A program made the position numbers and the translations under genes. From positions 22,251 to 86,250 of the forward strand of contig NZ_RZIJ01000027.1 of assembly GCF_003989665.1 (NCBI RefSeq): DNA of 64,000 nt. Direction: 5' to 3'. Position 1 is the stretch's first letter; each line of letters begins with the position of its first letter. The notes below the pieces were generated by a model. The model was given only the letters and a program-made list of their open reading frames with translations, did no database searches and was not told the DNA's origin. The stretch comes from Azospirillum doebereinerae (GTDB lineage Bacteria > Pseudomonadota > Alphaproteobacteria > Azospirillales > Azospirillaceae). Below are positions 33,049 to 41,018 of the stretch, in pieces.

Positions 33049-34173
33049 ATGAAGCGTAGGACCGTCCTTTTGAGCCTGGCCGGCGGCGTGGCGGCGGGCA
33101 TCGCCGGACTCCGGCCGGCTGCCGCGCAGGCGCCGCTGCCCGAACTGGCGCCCGCCGCCGATCCCTACGCCCGCTTGCAGGGCGGCGTTCCCCACCACCT
33201 GACGCCGGACCAGGAAGCCCAGCGCGTCACCGACAGCCCCGCCCCGGCCGGGCCGTCCGGACGCTGGGTCGGCCGTGCCGCCCTGCCGATCCCGCGCAGC
33301 GAGATGGCCTGGGCCACGGTGTCGAACGGGCGGATGCACGTGGTCGGCGGCTATGGCGAGGGGGCGGTCAACCGCGCCTACCATCACGTCTACGACCCGG
33401 CGGCGGACCGCTGGCACGGGGCGGCGGCGCTGCCGCGCGGCGCCAACCACGTCGCGGTCGCCGCCATCGATGGGCGGGTCTACGCCTTCGGCGGCTTCAC
33501 GGAGCAGAACCGGCGCTCCGACGCCAACGCCTACGTCTACGACGGGGCGATGGATGCCTGGACGGTCATCGCGCCGCTGCCGCGCCAGCGCGGGGCGGCG
33601 GCGGCCGTGGTGCTGAACGGCGCCCTCCACCTGATCGGCGGCGCCTCGGAACCGGCCAGCGAGCGGGCGAGCGTCGGCTGGCACGAGGTCTACGACCCGG
33701 CGGCGGACCGCTGGTCGGCCCGCAAGCCGCTGCCGGGCGCCCGCGACCATGTCGGCTGCGTCGCCCATGACGGCTCCATCCACGTCGTCGGCGGGCGTTT
33801 CAACACCTTCGAGTACAACACCGACCTCCACCACGTCTACCGCCCGGACCGCGACACCTGGGAGGCGCTGGCGCCGCTGCCGACGGCGCGGTCCGGGCAC
33901 GGCCTCGTCGTTTACCGGGGGCGTTTCTTCGCCATGGGCGGGGAGGGCGGCATCCTGAGCGGCGGGGTGCCGCGTCAGGCCAAGGTGTTCGGGCAGATGG
34001 AGAGCTACGACCCGGCGGCCGACGCGTGGCAGCGCCACGCGCCGATGCCGACCCCGCGCCACGCGGTGGGGGCCGTCGCCATCGGCGACTGGATTTACGT
34101 GGCCGGCGGCGGCGCCGTGCTGGGCGGATCGGTGCAATCCGCCGTGCACGAGGCCTTCACGCTCCAGGGCTGA
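33049..34173 (+). CDS. Exported kelch-repeat protein
   Basis: The protein is 374 residues. The N-terminus MKRRTVLLSLAGGVAAGIAGLRPAAAQA has a twin-arginine-like start and a signal cleavage site. Five to six kelch repeats follow (ARSGHGLVVYRGRFFAMGGEGG, GANHVAVAAIDGRVYAFGGF, DHVGCVAHDGSIHVVGGRF, with the interblade YDPAADRW). It forms a beta propeller in the periplasm; the ligand or activity is unknown. It is probably co-transcribed with the small membrane protein and is convergent with nrdB, with only six bases between them. Confidence 0.88.
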   Translation: MKRRTVLLSLAGGVAAGIAGLRPAAAQAPLPELAPAADPYARLQGGVPHHLTPDQEAQRVTDSPAPAGPSGRWVGRAALPIPRSEMAWATVSNGRMHVVGGYGEGAVNRAYHHVYDPAADRWHGAAALPRGANHVAVAAIDGRVYAFGGFTEQNRRSDANAYVYDGAMDAWTVIAPLPRQRGAAAAVVLNGALHLIGGASEPASERASVGWHEVYDPAADRWSARKPLPGARDHVGCVAHDGSIHVVGGRFNTFEYNTDLHHVYRPDRDTWEALAPLPTARSGHGLVVYRGRFFAMGGEGGILSGGVPRQAKVFGQMESYDPAADAWQRHAPMPTPRHAVGAVAIGDWIYVAGGGAVLGGSVQSAVHEAFTLQG

Positions 34174-34179
34174 CCATCC

Positions 34180-35262
34180 TCACGCGCCGGCGGCGCGCAT
34201 CCGGTCGAAGCTGGCCCACACGCCGTCCGCCCCGTCCCAACTCCCCTGGCTGGCGGCCTTGGAGTATTCGGTGGAGCGCTGCTCGAAGAAGTTGGCGTGC
34301 TCGACCCCGTTCAGGATCTCGATCAGCCAGGGTAGCGGGTGCGGCTTGACCGGCTCGTAGCCGCCATCGGTCGCCTTGAAATACCCGTACAGCGTCGGCA
34401 ACCGAAGCTGGGTCAGCCGCCAGTCGGCGATGTAGTGGACGTAGGCGCGGATGTCCTCCGCCCGCATCCCCTGCACCGGGCCGAGGCCGAAGGCCAGCTC
34501 GATGAAGCGCTCCTCCAGCCCGACCATGGTGCGGCAGACGTCGAGGATGTCGTCGCGCACCGAGGGCGTCATGGCGCCGGTCTCGCGGTTCCACTCGTGG
34601 AACAGCCGGATGATGCCCTCGCAATGCAGGCTCTCGTCGCGCACCGACCAGGTGACGATCTGGCCCATGCCCTTCATCTTGTTGTGGCGCGGAAAGTTCA
34701 GCAGCATGGCGAAGCTGGCGAACAGCGCCATGCCCTCGGTGAAGGCGCCGAACATCGCCAGCGTGCGGGACACGTCGGCCACCGTGCCGACGCCGAAGCT
34801 GTGCATGTAGTCGGCCTTGTCGCGCATCTCCGCATAGTCGCGGAAGGCGGCGAACTCGGTCTGCGGCATGCCGATGGTGGTCAGCAGCAGGGCGTAGGCG
34901 TCGATGTGGATCGTCTCCATGTTGGTGAAGGCGGCCATCATCATCTGCACTTCCAGCGGCTGGAAGATCGGCATGTAGCGTTTCAGGTAGTTGTCGCTGA
35001 CCTCCACGTCGCTCTGGGTGAAGAAGCGGAAGATCTGCGTCAGCAGGTTCCGCTCGCCCTCGGTGACGCGGTCGGAGGTCCAGTCCTTGATGTCCTCGCC
35101 GAGCGGAACCTCCTCGCCCATCCAATGGACCTGCTGCTGCTTCTTCCAGTAGGCGTAGGCCCAGGGGTAGCGGTCCACGTTGTAGGCGGCGGAGCCCTGG
35201 AGAAGCCCGACGCGGCCGGTGCCGATCAGGCTCATGGGGTCGAGGTGGAGAAGCGAGGTCAT
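34180..35262 (-). CDS. nrdB: Ribonucleotide reductase class Ia, small subunit
   Basis: The protein is 360 residues. The di-iron site is recognisable: D85 (QSDVEVSDNY), E116 and H119 (METIH), further Glu and His in TEGMALFASFAM and RDESLHCEG. The radical Tyr is Y123, at the same spacing as E. coli Y122. The C-terminus lacks a long conserved tail beyond DRMRAAGA. It generates the tyrosyl radical for the large subunit and lies 41 bases downstream of nrdA in one operon under the cobalamin riboswitch. Confidence 0.95.
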   Translation of the reverse strand: MTSLLHLDPMSLIGTGRVGLLQGSAAYNVDRYPWAYAYWKKQQQVHWMGEEVPLGEDIKDWTSDRVTEGERNLLTQIFRFFTQSDVEVSDNYLKRYMPIFQPLEVQMMMAAFTNMETIHIDAYALLLTTIGMPQTEFAAFRDYAEMRDKADYMHSFGVGTVADVSRTLAMFGAFTEGMALFASFAMLLNFPRHNKMKGMGQIVTWSVRDESLHCEGIIRLFHEWNRETGAMTPSVRDDILDVCRTMVGLEERFIELAFGLGPVQGMRAEDIRAYVHYIADWRLTQLRLPTLYGYFKATDGGYEPVKPHPLPWLIEILNGVEHANFFEQRSTEYSKAASQGSWDGADGVWASFDRMRAAGA

Positions 35263-35303
35263 GCGATGGGGATCCGGGATGGCGGCGGGGGAGGAACGGC
35301 GAC

Positions 35304-37262
35304 TCACTGGCAGGCGAGGCATTCCTCGTAGTCGGTGCGCGGGGCCTGGACCTCCGCCTTGCCGGCCGCGCGATCCTTGCCGGCGAAGGCGGCGCGCTGC
35401 ACCGACTTGGAACGGCAGTAGTAGAGGCTCTTCAACCCCTTCTCCCAGGCGGTCCAGTGCAGCATGTGCAGGTCCCACTTGTCGATGTCGCCCGGCAGAT
35501 AGAGGTTGATCGACTGGCTCTGGCAGACGAAGGGCGTGCGGTCGGCGGCGAACTCGACGATCCAGCGCTGATCGATCTCGAAGGCGGTGCGGAACACGGC
35601 CTTCTCGTCCTCGTCGAGCAGGTCGAGATGCTGGACCGAGCCCTCATGCTCGATGATCGACTGCCAGATCTCGGGGCGGTCGGCGCCCTTGGCGATCAGC
35701 AGTTTTTCCAGATGCGGGTTGCGCACCGACATCGAGCCCGACAGCGTCTTGTGGGTGTAGATGTTGGCCGGGATCGGCTCGATGCAGGCGCTGGCGCCGC
35801 CGCAGATGATGCTGATGGACGCGGTCGGCGCGATCGCCAGCTTGTGGCTGAAGCGCACCGTCATGCCGCGGTCGGCGGCGTCCGGGCAGGGGCCGCGCTC
35901 GTGGGCCAGCGCGACCGAGGCGGCGTCGGCGTCGCGGCGGATCTTGCGGAAGAAGCGCAGGTTCCACGCCTTCGCCATGGCGCTCTCGAACGGCACGCCG
36001 CGCGCCTGGAGGAAGGAGTGGAACCCCATCACCCCCAAGCCCACCGAGCGCTCGCGCATCGCCGAATAGACGGCGTTCCCCATCCCCTCCGGCGCCGATT
36101 CGATGAAGCGGGTCAGCACGTTGTCGAGGAAGCGCAGCACGTCCTCGACCAGCCCCTCCTCGCGGTTCCACTCGTCCCAGGTCTCCAGGTTCATCGAGGC
36201 GAGGCAGCACACCGCCGTGCGCTCGTTGCCCAGATGGTCCTTGCCGGTCGCCAGCGTGATCTCGCTGCACAGGTTGCTGGAGCGCACCGACAGGCCGAGG
36301 TCGCGCTGGTGCTTGGGGAGCGCGCGGTTCACCGTGTCGCCGAACAGCAGATAGGGCTCGCCGGTCTGCATGCGGGCCTCCAGGATCTTCTGCCAGACCT
36401 GACGCGCGTTGGCGTGCTTCAGGACGGCCCCGGTCTTGGGGCTGCGCAGCGGGAAGGGCTTGTCGTCGCGCACGGCCTCCATGAAGGCGTCGGTGACGAC
36501 GACCGCGTGGTGCAGGTTCAGGCTCTTGCGGTTGAAGTCGCCCGAGGATTTGCGGATCTCCAGGAACTCCTCGATCTCCGGGTGGTGGATGTCGAGGTAG
36601 ACGGCGGCCGAGCCGCGCCGCAGCGAGCCCTGGCTGATCGCCAGCGTCAGGCTGTCCATCACCCGGATGAAGGGGATGATGCCCGACGTGCTGCCGTTGC
36701 CCTTCACCGGTTCGCCGATGGAGCGCACCCCGCCCCAATAGGTGCCGATGCCGCCGCCGTTCGACGCCAGCCGGACGTTCTCGTTCCAGACATCGACGAT
36801 GCCGTCGAGCGAATCGGGTACGGCGTTGAGGAAGCAGGAGATCGGCAAGCCGCGCGTGGTGCCGCCGTTGCTGAGGATCGGCGTCGCCGGCATGAACCAC
36901 AGCCGGGAGATGGCGTCGTAGATCCGTTGAGCGTGCGCGGCATCGTCGGCGTAGGCGGCGGCGACGCGGGCGAACAGGTCCTGGTAACTCTCGCCCGGCA
37001 TCAAATAGCGGTCGGTCAGCGTCGCCTTGCCGAAGCCGGTCAGCAGGGCGTCGCGGCTGCGGTCGATGCGGATGACGGAGGGATCGGGCGGCGTCCAGCT
37101 CTGCACGGGCGCGCGGCTGACGGCGTTCCGGTCACCGTCGTTTCGGTCGCCGCCGCGCTCCGGGGTCGTCCGGGGCAGGGTCGGCAGATTCCCGTGGCGG
37201 TCGAAGCCCTGGGAGAGTTCCCGGCCAAAGTCCTGGGCGATGTCTTGAGCGAGCGCCGGCAT
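35304..37262 (-). CDS. nrdA: Ribonucleotide reductase class Ia, large subunit
   Basis: The protein is 652 residues, shorter than E. coli NrdA (about 760) because an N-terminal ATP-cone is not recognisable; residues 1-70 are low-complexity. The active-site C143 (ISCFLN), N330, C332 and E334 (NLCSEI), PTASIS, and the C-terminal redox pair C648/C651 (ECLACQ) are present. It reduces ribonucleoside diphosphates to deoxyribonucleotides. Loss of the ATP-cone would remove classic dATP inhibition. The start is supported by AAGGGATC upstream. A cobalamin riboswitch and a strong promoter precede it. Confidence 0.95.
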   Translation of the reverse strand: MPALAQDIAQDFGRELSQGFDRHGNLPTLPRTTPERGGDRNDGDRNAVSRAPVQSWTPPDPSVIRIDRSRDALLTGFGKATLTDRYLMPGESYQDLFARVAAAYADDAAHAQRIYDAISRLWFMPATPILSNGGTTRGLPISCFLNAVPDSLDGIVDVWNENVRLASNGGGIGTYWGGVRSIGEPVKGNGSTSGIIPFIRVMDSLTLAISQGSLRRGSAAVYLDIHHPEIEEFLEIRKSSGDFNRKSLNLHHAVVVTDAFMEAVRDDKPFPLRSPKTGAVLKHANARQVWQKILEARMQTGEPYLLFGDTVNRALPKHQRDLGLSVRSSNLCSEITLATGKDHLGNERTAVCCLASMNLETWDEWNREEGLVEDVLRFLDNVLTRFIESAPEGMGNAVYSAMRERSVGLGVMGFHSFLQARGVPFESAMAKAWNLRFFRKIRRDADAASVALAHERGPCPDAADRGMTVRFSHKLAIAPTASISIICGGASACIEPIPANIYTHKTLSGSMSVRNPHLEKLLIAKGADRPEIWQSIIEHEGSVQHLDLLDEDEKAVFRTAFEIDQRWIVEFAADRTPFVCQSQSINLYLPGDIDKWDLHMLHWTAWEKGLKSLYYCRSKSVQRAAFAGKDRAAGKAEVQAPRTDYEECLACQ

Positions 37263-37387
37263 CCGTGATCCCTTGTTCTTGTGCGGCGGGAGGGCACGGA
37301 AAGCACGACTTGCGGGAATGCGGGCGAAACGCCGCGCAAGGGCAAGCGCACCACCGGGGCACCCCGCCCGTGGACGTTCATCGGGTC

Positions 37388-37583
37388 ATGGCAGGTCTCC
37401 TGGCTCGCGGGTCGTCGCGGCTTCGTCCGGCCTTCCCGGTGCTGATGAGGCACCAGTGACGCTGAAACGACGAAACCGCTCTCCGCTCACAGTTGCGGGG
37501 GCAGCGCCGGCTTGGGACCGCATCGTGACGCGGTTGACCGGCTTCCCTCTTAGCCCCGCATCTTGGCAACGCGGGGAACCATA
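37388..37583 (-). ncRNA. Cobalamin (AdoCbl) riboswitch controlling nrdAB
   Basis: The minus strand contains the B12 element landmarks in order: GCTGCCCCCGCAACTGTGAG (about 37485-37505), then the B12-box GCCAGGAGACCTGCC at 37390-37404. A preceding stem carries AAGAGGGAA (37541-37553). It lies 125 bases upstream of the nrdA start and just after a promoter. B12 riboswitches before class Ia nrd genes are known from Streptomyces. They shut off this enzyme when cobalamin is available for a class II (NrdJ) enzyme. The expression platform between 37263 and 37387 is GC-rich, without a clear T-run terminator. Confidence 0.93.
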
Positions 37584-37592
37584 ACGCTAAAT

Positions 37593-37621
37593 ATGGTAGA
37601 GATGGCCGGCGGAAGCGTCAA
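37593..37621 (-). promoter_or_regulatory. Sigma-70-type promoter for the riboswitch-nrdAB unit
   Basis: On the minus strand TTGACG (37616-37621) and TACCAT (37593-37598) are 17 bases apart. The predicted start near 37586 falls right at the 5' edge of the riboswitch. Confidence 0.7.
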
Positions 37622-37674
37622 GCGCTATCGCAGGCTTGGCCGGTGCGCGGGCGGATCGGCGAGAGCCCGGCCTT

Positions 37675-37712
37675 CCCAAAAGAAAACGGGCGGCCGGAGA
37701 GCCGGCCGCCCG
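37675..37712 (-). terminator. Rho-independent terminator after the small secreted peptide genes
   Basis: The 11-base perfect stem CGGGCGGCCGG/CCGGCCGCCCG (37687-37697 with 37702-37712) has a 4-base loop. On the minus strand it is followed by TTTTCTTTT. It closes the leftward unit of the two small peptide genes. Confidence 0.85.
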
Positions 37713-37851
37713 AGTTGAGGGAGGAAACGCGACAGGGGTTCTGTCTCGCCGCCATCCTCGCCCATTCGGCCTGTCCTGTCGTGTCGGGTGCGACCCTGTC
37801 CGGGGCGACCCCGATGCCGGCTGGCCGTCCGCTCGGGCGTGACGGTCGGGC

Positions 37852-38019
37852 TCAATAGGGGAGCGGCTTGGGGACATGCCGCGGAATCGGCAGCGGTGGC
37901 CCCGGCTTGCAGAACATCGGCGGGCACGGCCTGGGCGGCATCACGGGCTTGGACGCGGTCGAGGTGGCGACCACCAGGGCGCCGAGGACCACCGTCGATA
38001 GGACGCTCGGCTTGAACAT
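37852..38019 (-). CDS. Small secreted Pro/Cys-rich peptide
   Basis: The protein is 55 residues. It has a hydrophobic N-terminal segment (MFKPSVLSTVVLGALVVATSTA) and a short mature part with the pattern PPRPCPPMFCKPGPPLPIPRH, ending KPLPY. The GGAGG seven bases before the ATG is excellent, and a terminator follows at 37675. It lies downstream of a second small secreted protein gene on the same strand, which also has two Cys and a proline-rich end. The family is not recognised; export is predicted. Confidence 0.62.
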   Translation of the reverse strand: MFKPSVLSTVVLGALVVATSTASKPVMPPRPCPPMFCKPGPPLPIPRHVPKPLPY

Positions 38020-38047
38020 GGCGGACCTCCGGTCGAAAGCGTCACGG

Positions 38048-38245
38048 TCAGCGGGGCGGGGGAGCGGTCGGCACCGTCGGGATGTGCGGGCGCTTCAGCG
38101 GATCGTACCCGGCGCCGCACGCCTTCGGGTTCGACGAGCAGATCGGCTTGTACGGCCCGGTCTTGATCGTGCCGGTCGAGGTGTCGGCCAGGGCGGCCGA
38201 ACTCGCGAAGCTCAGGGCCAGAAGGGCGCAGGCGATGGTCTTCAT
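38048..38245 (-). CDS. Small secreted two-cysteine protein
   Basis: The protein is 65 residues. A clear Sec signal peptide (MKTIACALLALSFASSAALA, cut after ALA) is followed by a mature 45-residue part containing ICSSNPKACGAGYDPLKRP and ending PTAPPPR. The two Cys could form a disulphide. GGAG lies seven bases before the ATG. It is 28 bases upstream of another small exported peptide gene, so the two look like an operon. No family was recognised. Confidence 0.72.
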   Translation of the reverse strand: MKTIACALLALSFASSAALADTSTGTIKTGPYKPICSSNPKACGAGYDPLKRPHIPTVPTAPPPR

Positions 38246-38508
38246 GTCGAGGCTCCATGGGTGGGTTGGGCGGTCGGTGTCAACGTGCCCATCATGGCGG
38301 CGAGCGACCTCGTCCGCTGTGAGCCAGCCGACAGGCCGGACAAGATCGCCCGAGGTCGCCCGCCGGGCCTTCGCCGGTCCCTGACGCCCCCTTGGCAGAG
38401 CCCGAGGCATCGCCGGGCTTGCCAAGGTCCGGCGAACGTGTACGCCTCGTGTCTTTCGGGCGGGCGCGCCGCGTTTCCCGTTCAAGCCTTCACACCGGAG
38501 CGACCGTC

Positions 38509-38889
38509 ATGGACACACCGAGCAGCAGCCCTTACGGCACCTACGTCATCGCCGTCCGCGGCTTCGTCGCGCCCTTCGAGATCGGCGTCTACGCCCATGA
38601 GCATGGACGGCGGCAGCGGTTGCGCATCGACCTGCGGCTGACCGTGCGCCGCACCGCCCCGCGCTTCACGGACGACGTGGCGACGGTGTTGTCCTACGAA
38701 GGGCTGGTGGCCGCGCTGGAAACCTTGTCCGAGGGGCCGCACATCCAGCTTCTGGAATCCCTGGCCGACCGCATCGGCGACCTCTGCCTGTCCGACCCGC
38801 GCGTGGTCGAGGCCGAGGTGTCCATCGAGAAGCCGCACGTCTTCCCGCAGATCGACGCGGCGGGCGTCACCATCGCCTACCGGCGCTAG
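38509..38889 (+). CDS. folB: Dihydroneopterin aldolase family protein
   Basis: The protein is 126 residues. The FolB pattern is visible: RGFVAPFEIGVYAHEHGRRQRLRIDL at the start, SYEGLVAALETL, HIQLLESLADRIGDLCL with the substrate-binding Glu, and VSIEKPHVFP with the catalytic Lys. It converts dihydroneopterin to hydroxymethyl-dihydropterin in folate synthesis (or acts on a related pterin). It stands alone, without other folate genes nearby. CCGGAG precedes the ATG. Confidence 0.9.
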   Translation: MDTPSSSPYGTYVIAVRGFVAPFEIGVYAHEHGRRQRLRIDLRLTVRRTAPRFTDDVATVLSYEGLVAALETLSEGPHIQLLESLADRIGDLCLSDPRVVEAEVSIEKPHVFPQIDAAGVTIAYRR

Positions 38890-38959
38890 GGCGTGCTTGG
38901 AGCGCCTGACCGGGCCCCGCGTCAGGGTTGGCCCGGCATCCGGGAGAACGGGAGGCGGC

Positions 38960-40009
38960 TTATCGTTCCGCGCTCCCGCTTTCTTCGCGCCGCCTTCTCT
39001 TCTCGAGATACATCCGCGCGTCGGCCATTCGCACGGCCTCTTCGGGAGAGGTCCGCGACGGATCGGCGGCGATCACGCCGACGCTGGCGCCGGGATAATC
39101 GATGATGCAGCCGCCCAGGTCGAACTGGCCTTCGAGCAGGGGAGCGAAGCGCTGGCGCGTCATCTCCACGCACCATCGCTCGTCGGCTTCCGTCGCCTCC
39201 GTCAGTCCGATGACGATGAACTCGTCGCCGCCCAGGCGGCCGACCACGTCGCCGGTCCTCAGCCCGGAGGCGAGGCGCCGGCCGACCTCGACGAGGAACG
39301 CGTCGCCGGCCTCGTGACCGTAGGTGTCGTTGATCCCCTTGAAGCCGTCCAGGTCGATGAAGGCGATCAGCACGCGCTGGCGCGTTCTCTGCGCCAGGGC
39401 GAACAGGCGCTGCAACGCGGCAAGGGTGAAGCGCCGGTTCGGCAGCCCCGTCAGCGCGTCGGTCGAGGATTCCGCCTCCAGCGCCGTGTTCGCCTTCTGA
39501 AGGCGCTCAAGAAGATGCTCCCGCTGGATCTGCTGGGCGATCAGCGTCGAAAACAGCAGCAGAACCTGCTGGCCGTGCTGGGAGATCGGTTGGCTCTGCG
39601 CGCTGGCGGCGCACAGGGTGCCGTACAGGACGTCGTCGTCCAGATAGACCGGCGTGCTGGCGTAGGTCTGGATGCCGAGGCTCCGGGCCGCTTCCGAATC
39701 CCCCCAGCAGGCGGCGACGTCGTCCGTGTAAAGCCGCCCCTCCTCCAGCGCGCGTTTGCAGAGCGTGTCGTTCCACGGGACCGACAGCCCTTCCGGGATC
39801 TGCATCGTTTTGCTGTTGCGGGAGAAAAGGATGGTCTGCAAACCCGCCTCCGCATCGATGCGGGTCAGATAGGTGCTTTCCAGCCCCGTGACCAATTCCA
39901 GCAGTTCCAACAAAGGACGGGTGAGTTGTCCGACCGTATGGGCCGACACCAGCGTCCTGGAAATTTCCCCGATGAAACCCGGCGATACATCTACGTTTAG
40001 TTGCAGCAT
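38960..40009 (-). CDS. GAF-GGDEF diguanylate cyclase
   Basis: The protein is 349 residues. A GAF domain at about 10-165 (LLELLELVTGLESTYLTRIDAEAGLQTILFSRN, CKRALEEGRLYTDDVAACWG) is followed by a short helical linker and a GGDEF domain (about 180-340) with LTGLPNRR, FIDLDGFKGINDTYGHEAGD and RLGGDEFIV. The active-site motif GGDEF is intact, so it should make cyclic di-GMP; no RxxD inhibition site is evident. It is soluble. The start at 40009 is chosen because sequence upstream is not domain-like. Confidence 0.93.
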   Translation of the reverse strand: MLQLNVDVSPGFIGEISRTLVSAHTVGQLTRPLLELLELVTGLESTYLTRIDAEAGLQTILFSRNSKTMQIPEGLSVPWNDTLCKRALEEGRLYTDDVAACWGDSEAARSLGIQTYASTPVYLDDDVLYGTLCAASAQSQPISQHGQQVLLLFSTLIAQQIQREHLLERLQKANTALEAESSTDALTGLPNRRFTLAALQRLFALAQRTRQRVLIAFIDLDGFKGINDTYGHEAGDAFLVEVGRRLASGLRTGDVVGRLGGDEFIVIGLTEATEADERWCVEMTRQRFAPLLEGQFDLGGCIIDYPGASVGVIAADPSRTSPEEAVRMADARMYLEKRRRREESGSAER

Positions 40010-40145
40010 CGGTCGCCCGGTCGTTTGCCATAGACAATGACGCCAAGCTTGGCCTGTCCAACGCCGATAATCCACCGATTTATGCAAGACGGCATAGGAA
40101 GTAAGGCGTGCCGCCTCGTCCGCGCCCGACCGATCGTCCCCTTGT

Positions 40146-40442
40146 TCAGAAGGCGGCGGGACCGGTCGCCGGCGGCATCAGCGGGCAGCCGCAGGTCGCG
40201 CAGACCGTCCGTTGCAGCACTCCGATCAGGCGGTCGTCGGGCAAGGCGAGGCCGAGCGCCTCCTCCACCGCCGCGATCTGGCGGGTGTGGTCGAGGGAGG
40301 CACCGCAGGCGTTGTCCAGCACCGCGCCATAATCCGACCGGGTCCGCACCGTGATCGCGTGGGCCGCCGTTCCCGACAGCAGCCATGCCCCGGCCACCGC
40401 GAGGCCGCACAGAACATCCCGGCGCCGCATCGTCGCATCCAT
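40146..40442 (-). CDS. Small exported protein of unknown function
   Basis: The protein is 98 residues. The N-terminus MDATMRRRDVLCGLAVAGAWLLSGTAAHA has a twin-arginine-like motif and signal cleavage site. The mature part has five Cys, including TVCATCGCPL near the end, which could bind a metal or form disulphides. The family is not recognised. It stands alone, with about 120 AT-richer bases upstream that might contain its promoter. Confidence 0.6.
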   Translation of the reverse strand: MDATMRRRDVLCGLAVAGAWLLSGTAAHAITVRTRSDYGAVLDNACGASLDHTRQIAAVEEALGLALPDDRLIGVLQRTVCATCGCPLMPPATGPAAF

Positions 40443-40577
40443 GTCCCGCTCCCCGCCCGTGCCGTCCGAAGGAAGCGCAACGTTATAAGAGAATTCCCGG
40501 GGTCACAAGACGGCTGTGCAGCGATAAAATGATACGTTATATCGTTACATATTGACGAAGGGGCAGTGGGGCGGTCG

Positions 40578-41018
40578 ATGGGGTGGAACGGAAACGGAAA
40601 CGGAAACGGAAACGGCGGCGACGCCGACGGGGCGGGCGGGGTGACCAACAACCGCATCCACGGCGCGCGCTCGTGGCGGCAGGCCAAACCGGTGGTGCTG
40701 CACCCCAAATTCTTCCAGGGCTTCACCGATTTCCGGCTCGGCCGTCCCTTCGACTACCGGATGCTGGACGCGTGGCCGACGCTCGACCAGCACCGCTACG
40801 AGAACGGCCGCGAACTGGCGGCGGAATGCCGGCTTGCCGGGCTCGCGGTGGCCTGGATCGACCGGACCCGCGTCCCGCATCCCTTGAAAAGCCTCGTGGT
40901 GGAGCGGGCCTGGGCGCGCCGCTCCACCGGACGGGATCGCTGCGGTCGGTCGGGGCGGGCGGTCAGTGGGCCATCTCGCCCATCTTCTTGCGGGAGTCGC
41001 CGCTCTTGTCGCGGATGA
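40578..41018 (+). CDS. Hypothetical protein with GN-repeat start
   Basis: The protein is 146 residues. The N-terminus is a Gly-Asn repeat (WNGNGNGNGNGGDADGAGG) encoded by a hexanucleotide array. It is followed by NNRIHGARSWRQAKPVVLHPKFFQGFTDFRLGRPFDYRMLDAWPTLDQHRYENGRELAAECRLAG, which has good codon use and a folded look. The last about 30 residues are Arg/Ser-rich, run antiparallel into the 3' end of nirK and may be non-functional. No family was recognised. Confidence 0.5.
   Translation: MGWNGNGNGNGNGGDADGAGGVTNNRIHGARSWRQAKPVVLHPKFFQGFTDFRLGRPFDYRMLDAWPTLDQHRYENGRELAAECRLAGLAVAWIDRTRVPHPLKSLVVERAWARRSTGRDRCGRSGRAVSGPSRPSSCGSRRSCRG
40585..40615 (+). repeat. GGAAAC hexanucleotide microsatellite
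   Basis: Four perfect GGAAAC units (40590-40613) are preceded by a partial GGAAC unit, inside the start of the hypothetical gene. Six-base units keep the frame, so copy-number changes would alter only the Gly-Asn length. Confidence 0.8.

Noticed and set aside
37263..37387. Leader peptide between the riboswitch and nrdA
   Set aside because: An ATG in the B12-box region opens a frame that runs into nrdA out of frame and lacks a ribosome-binding site; probably part of the expression platform.
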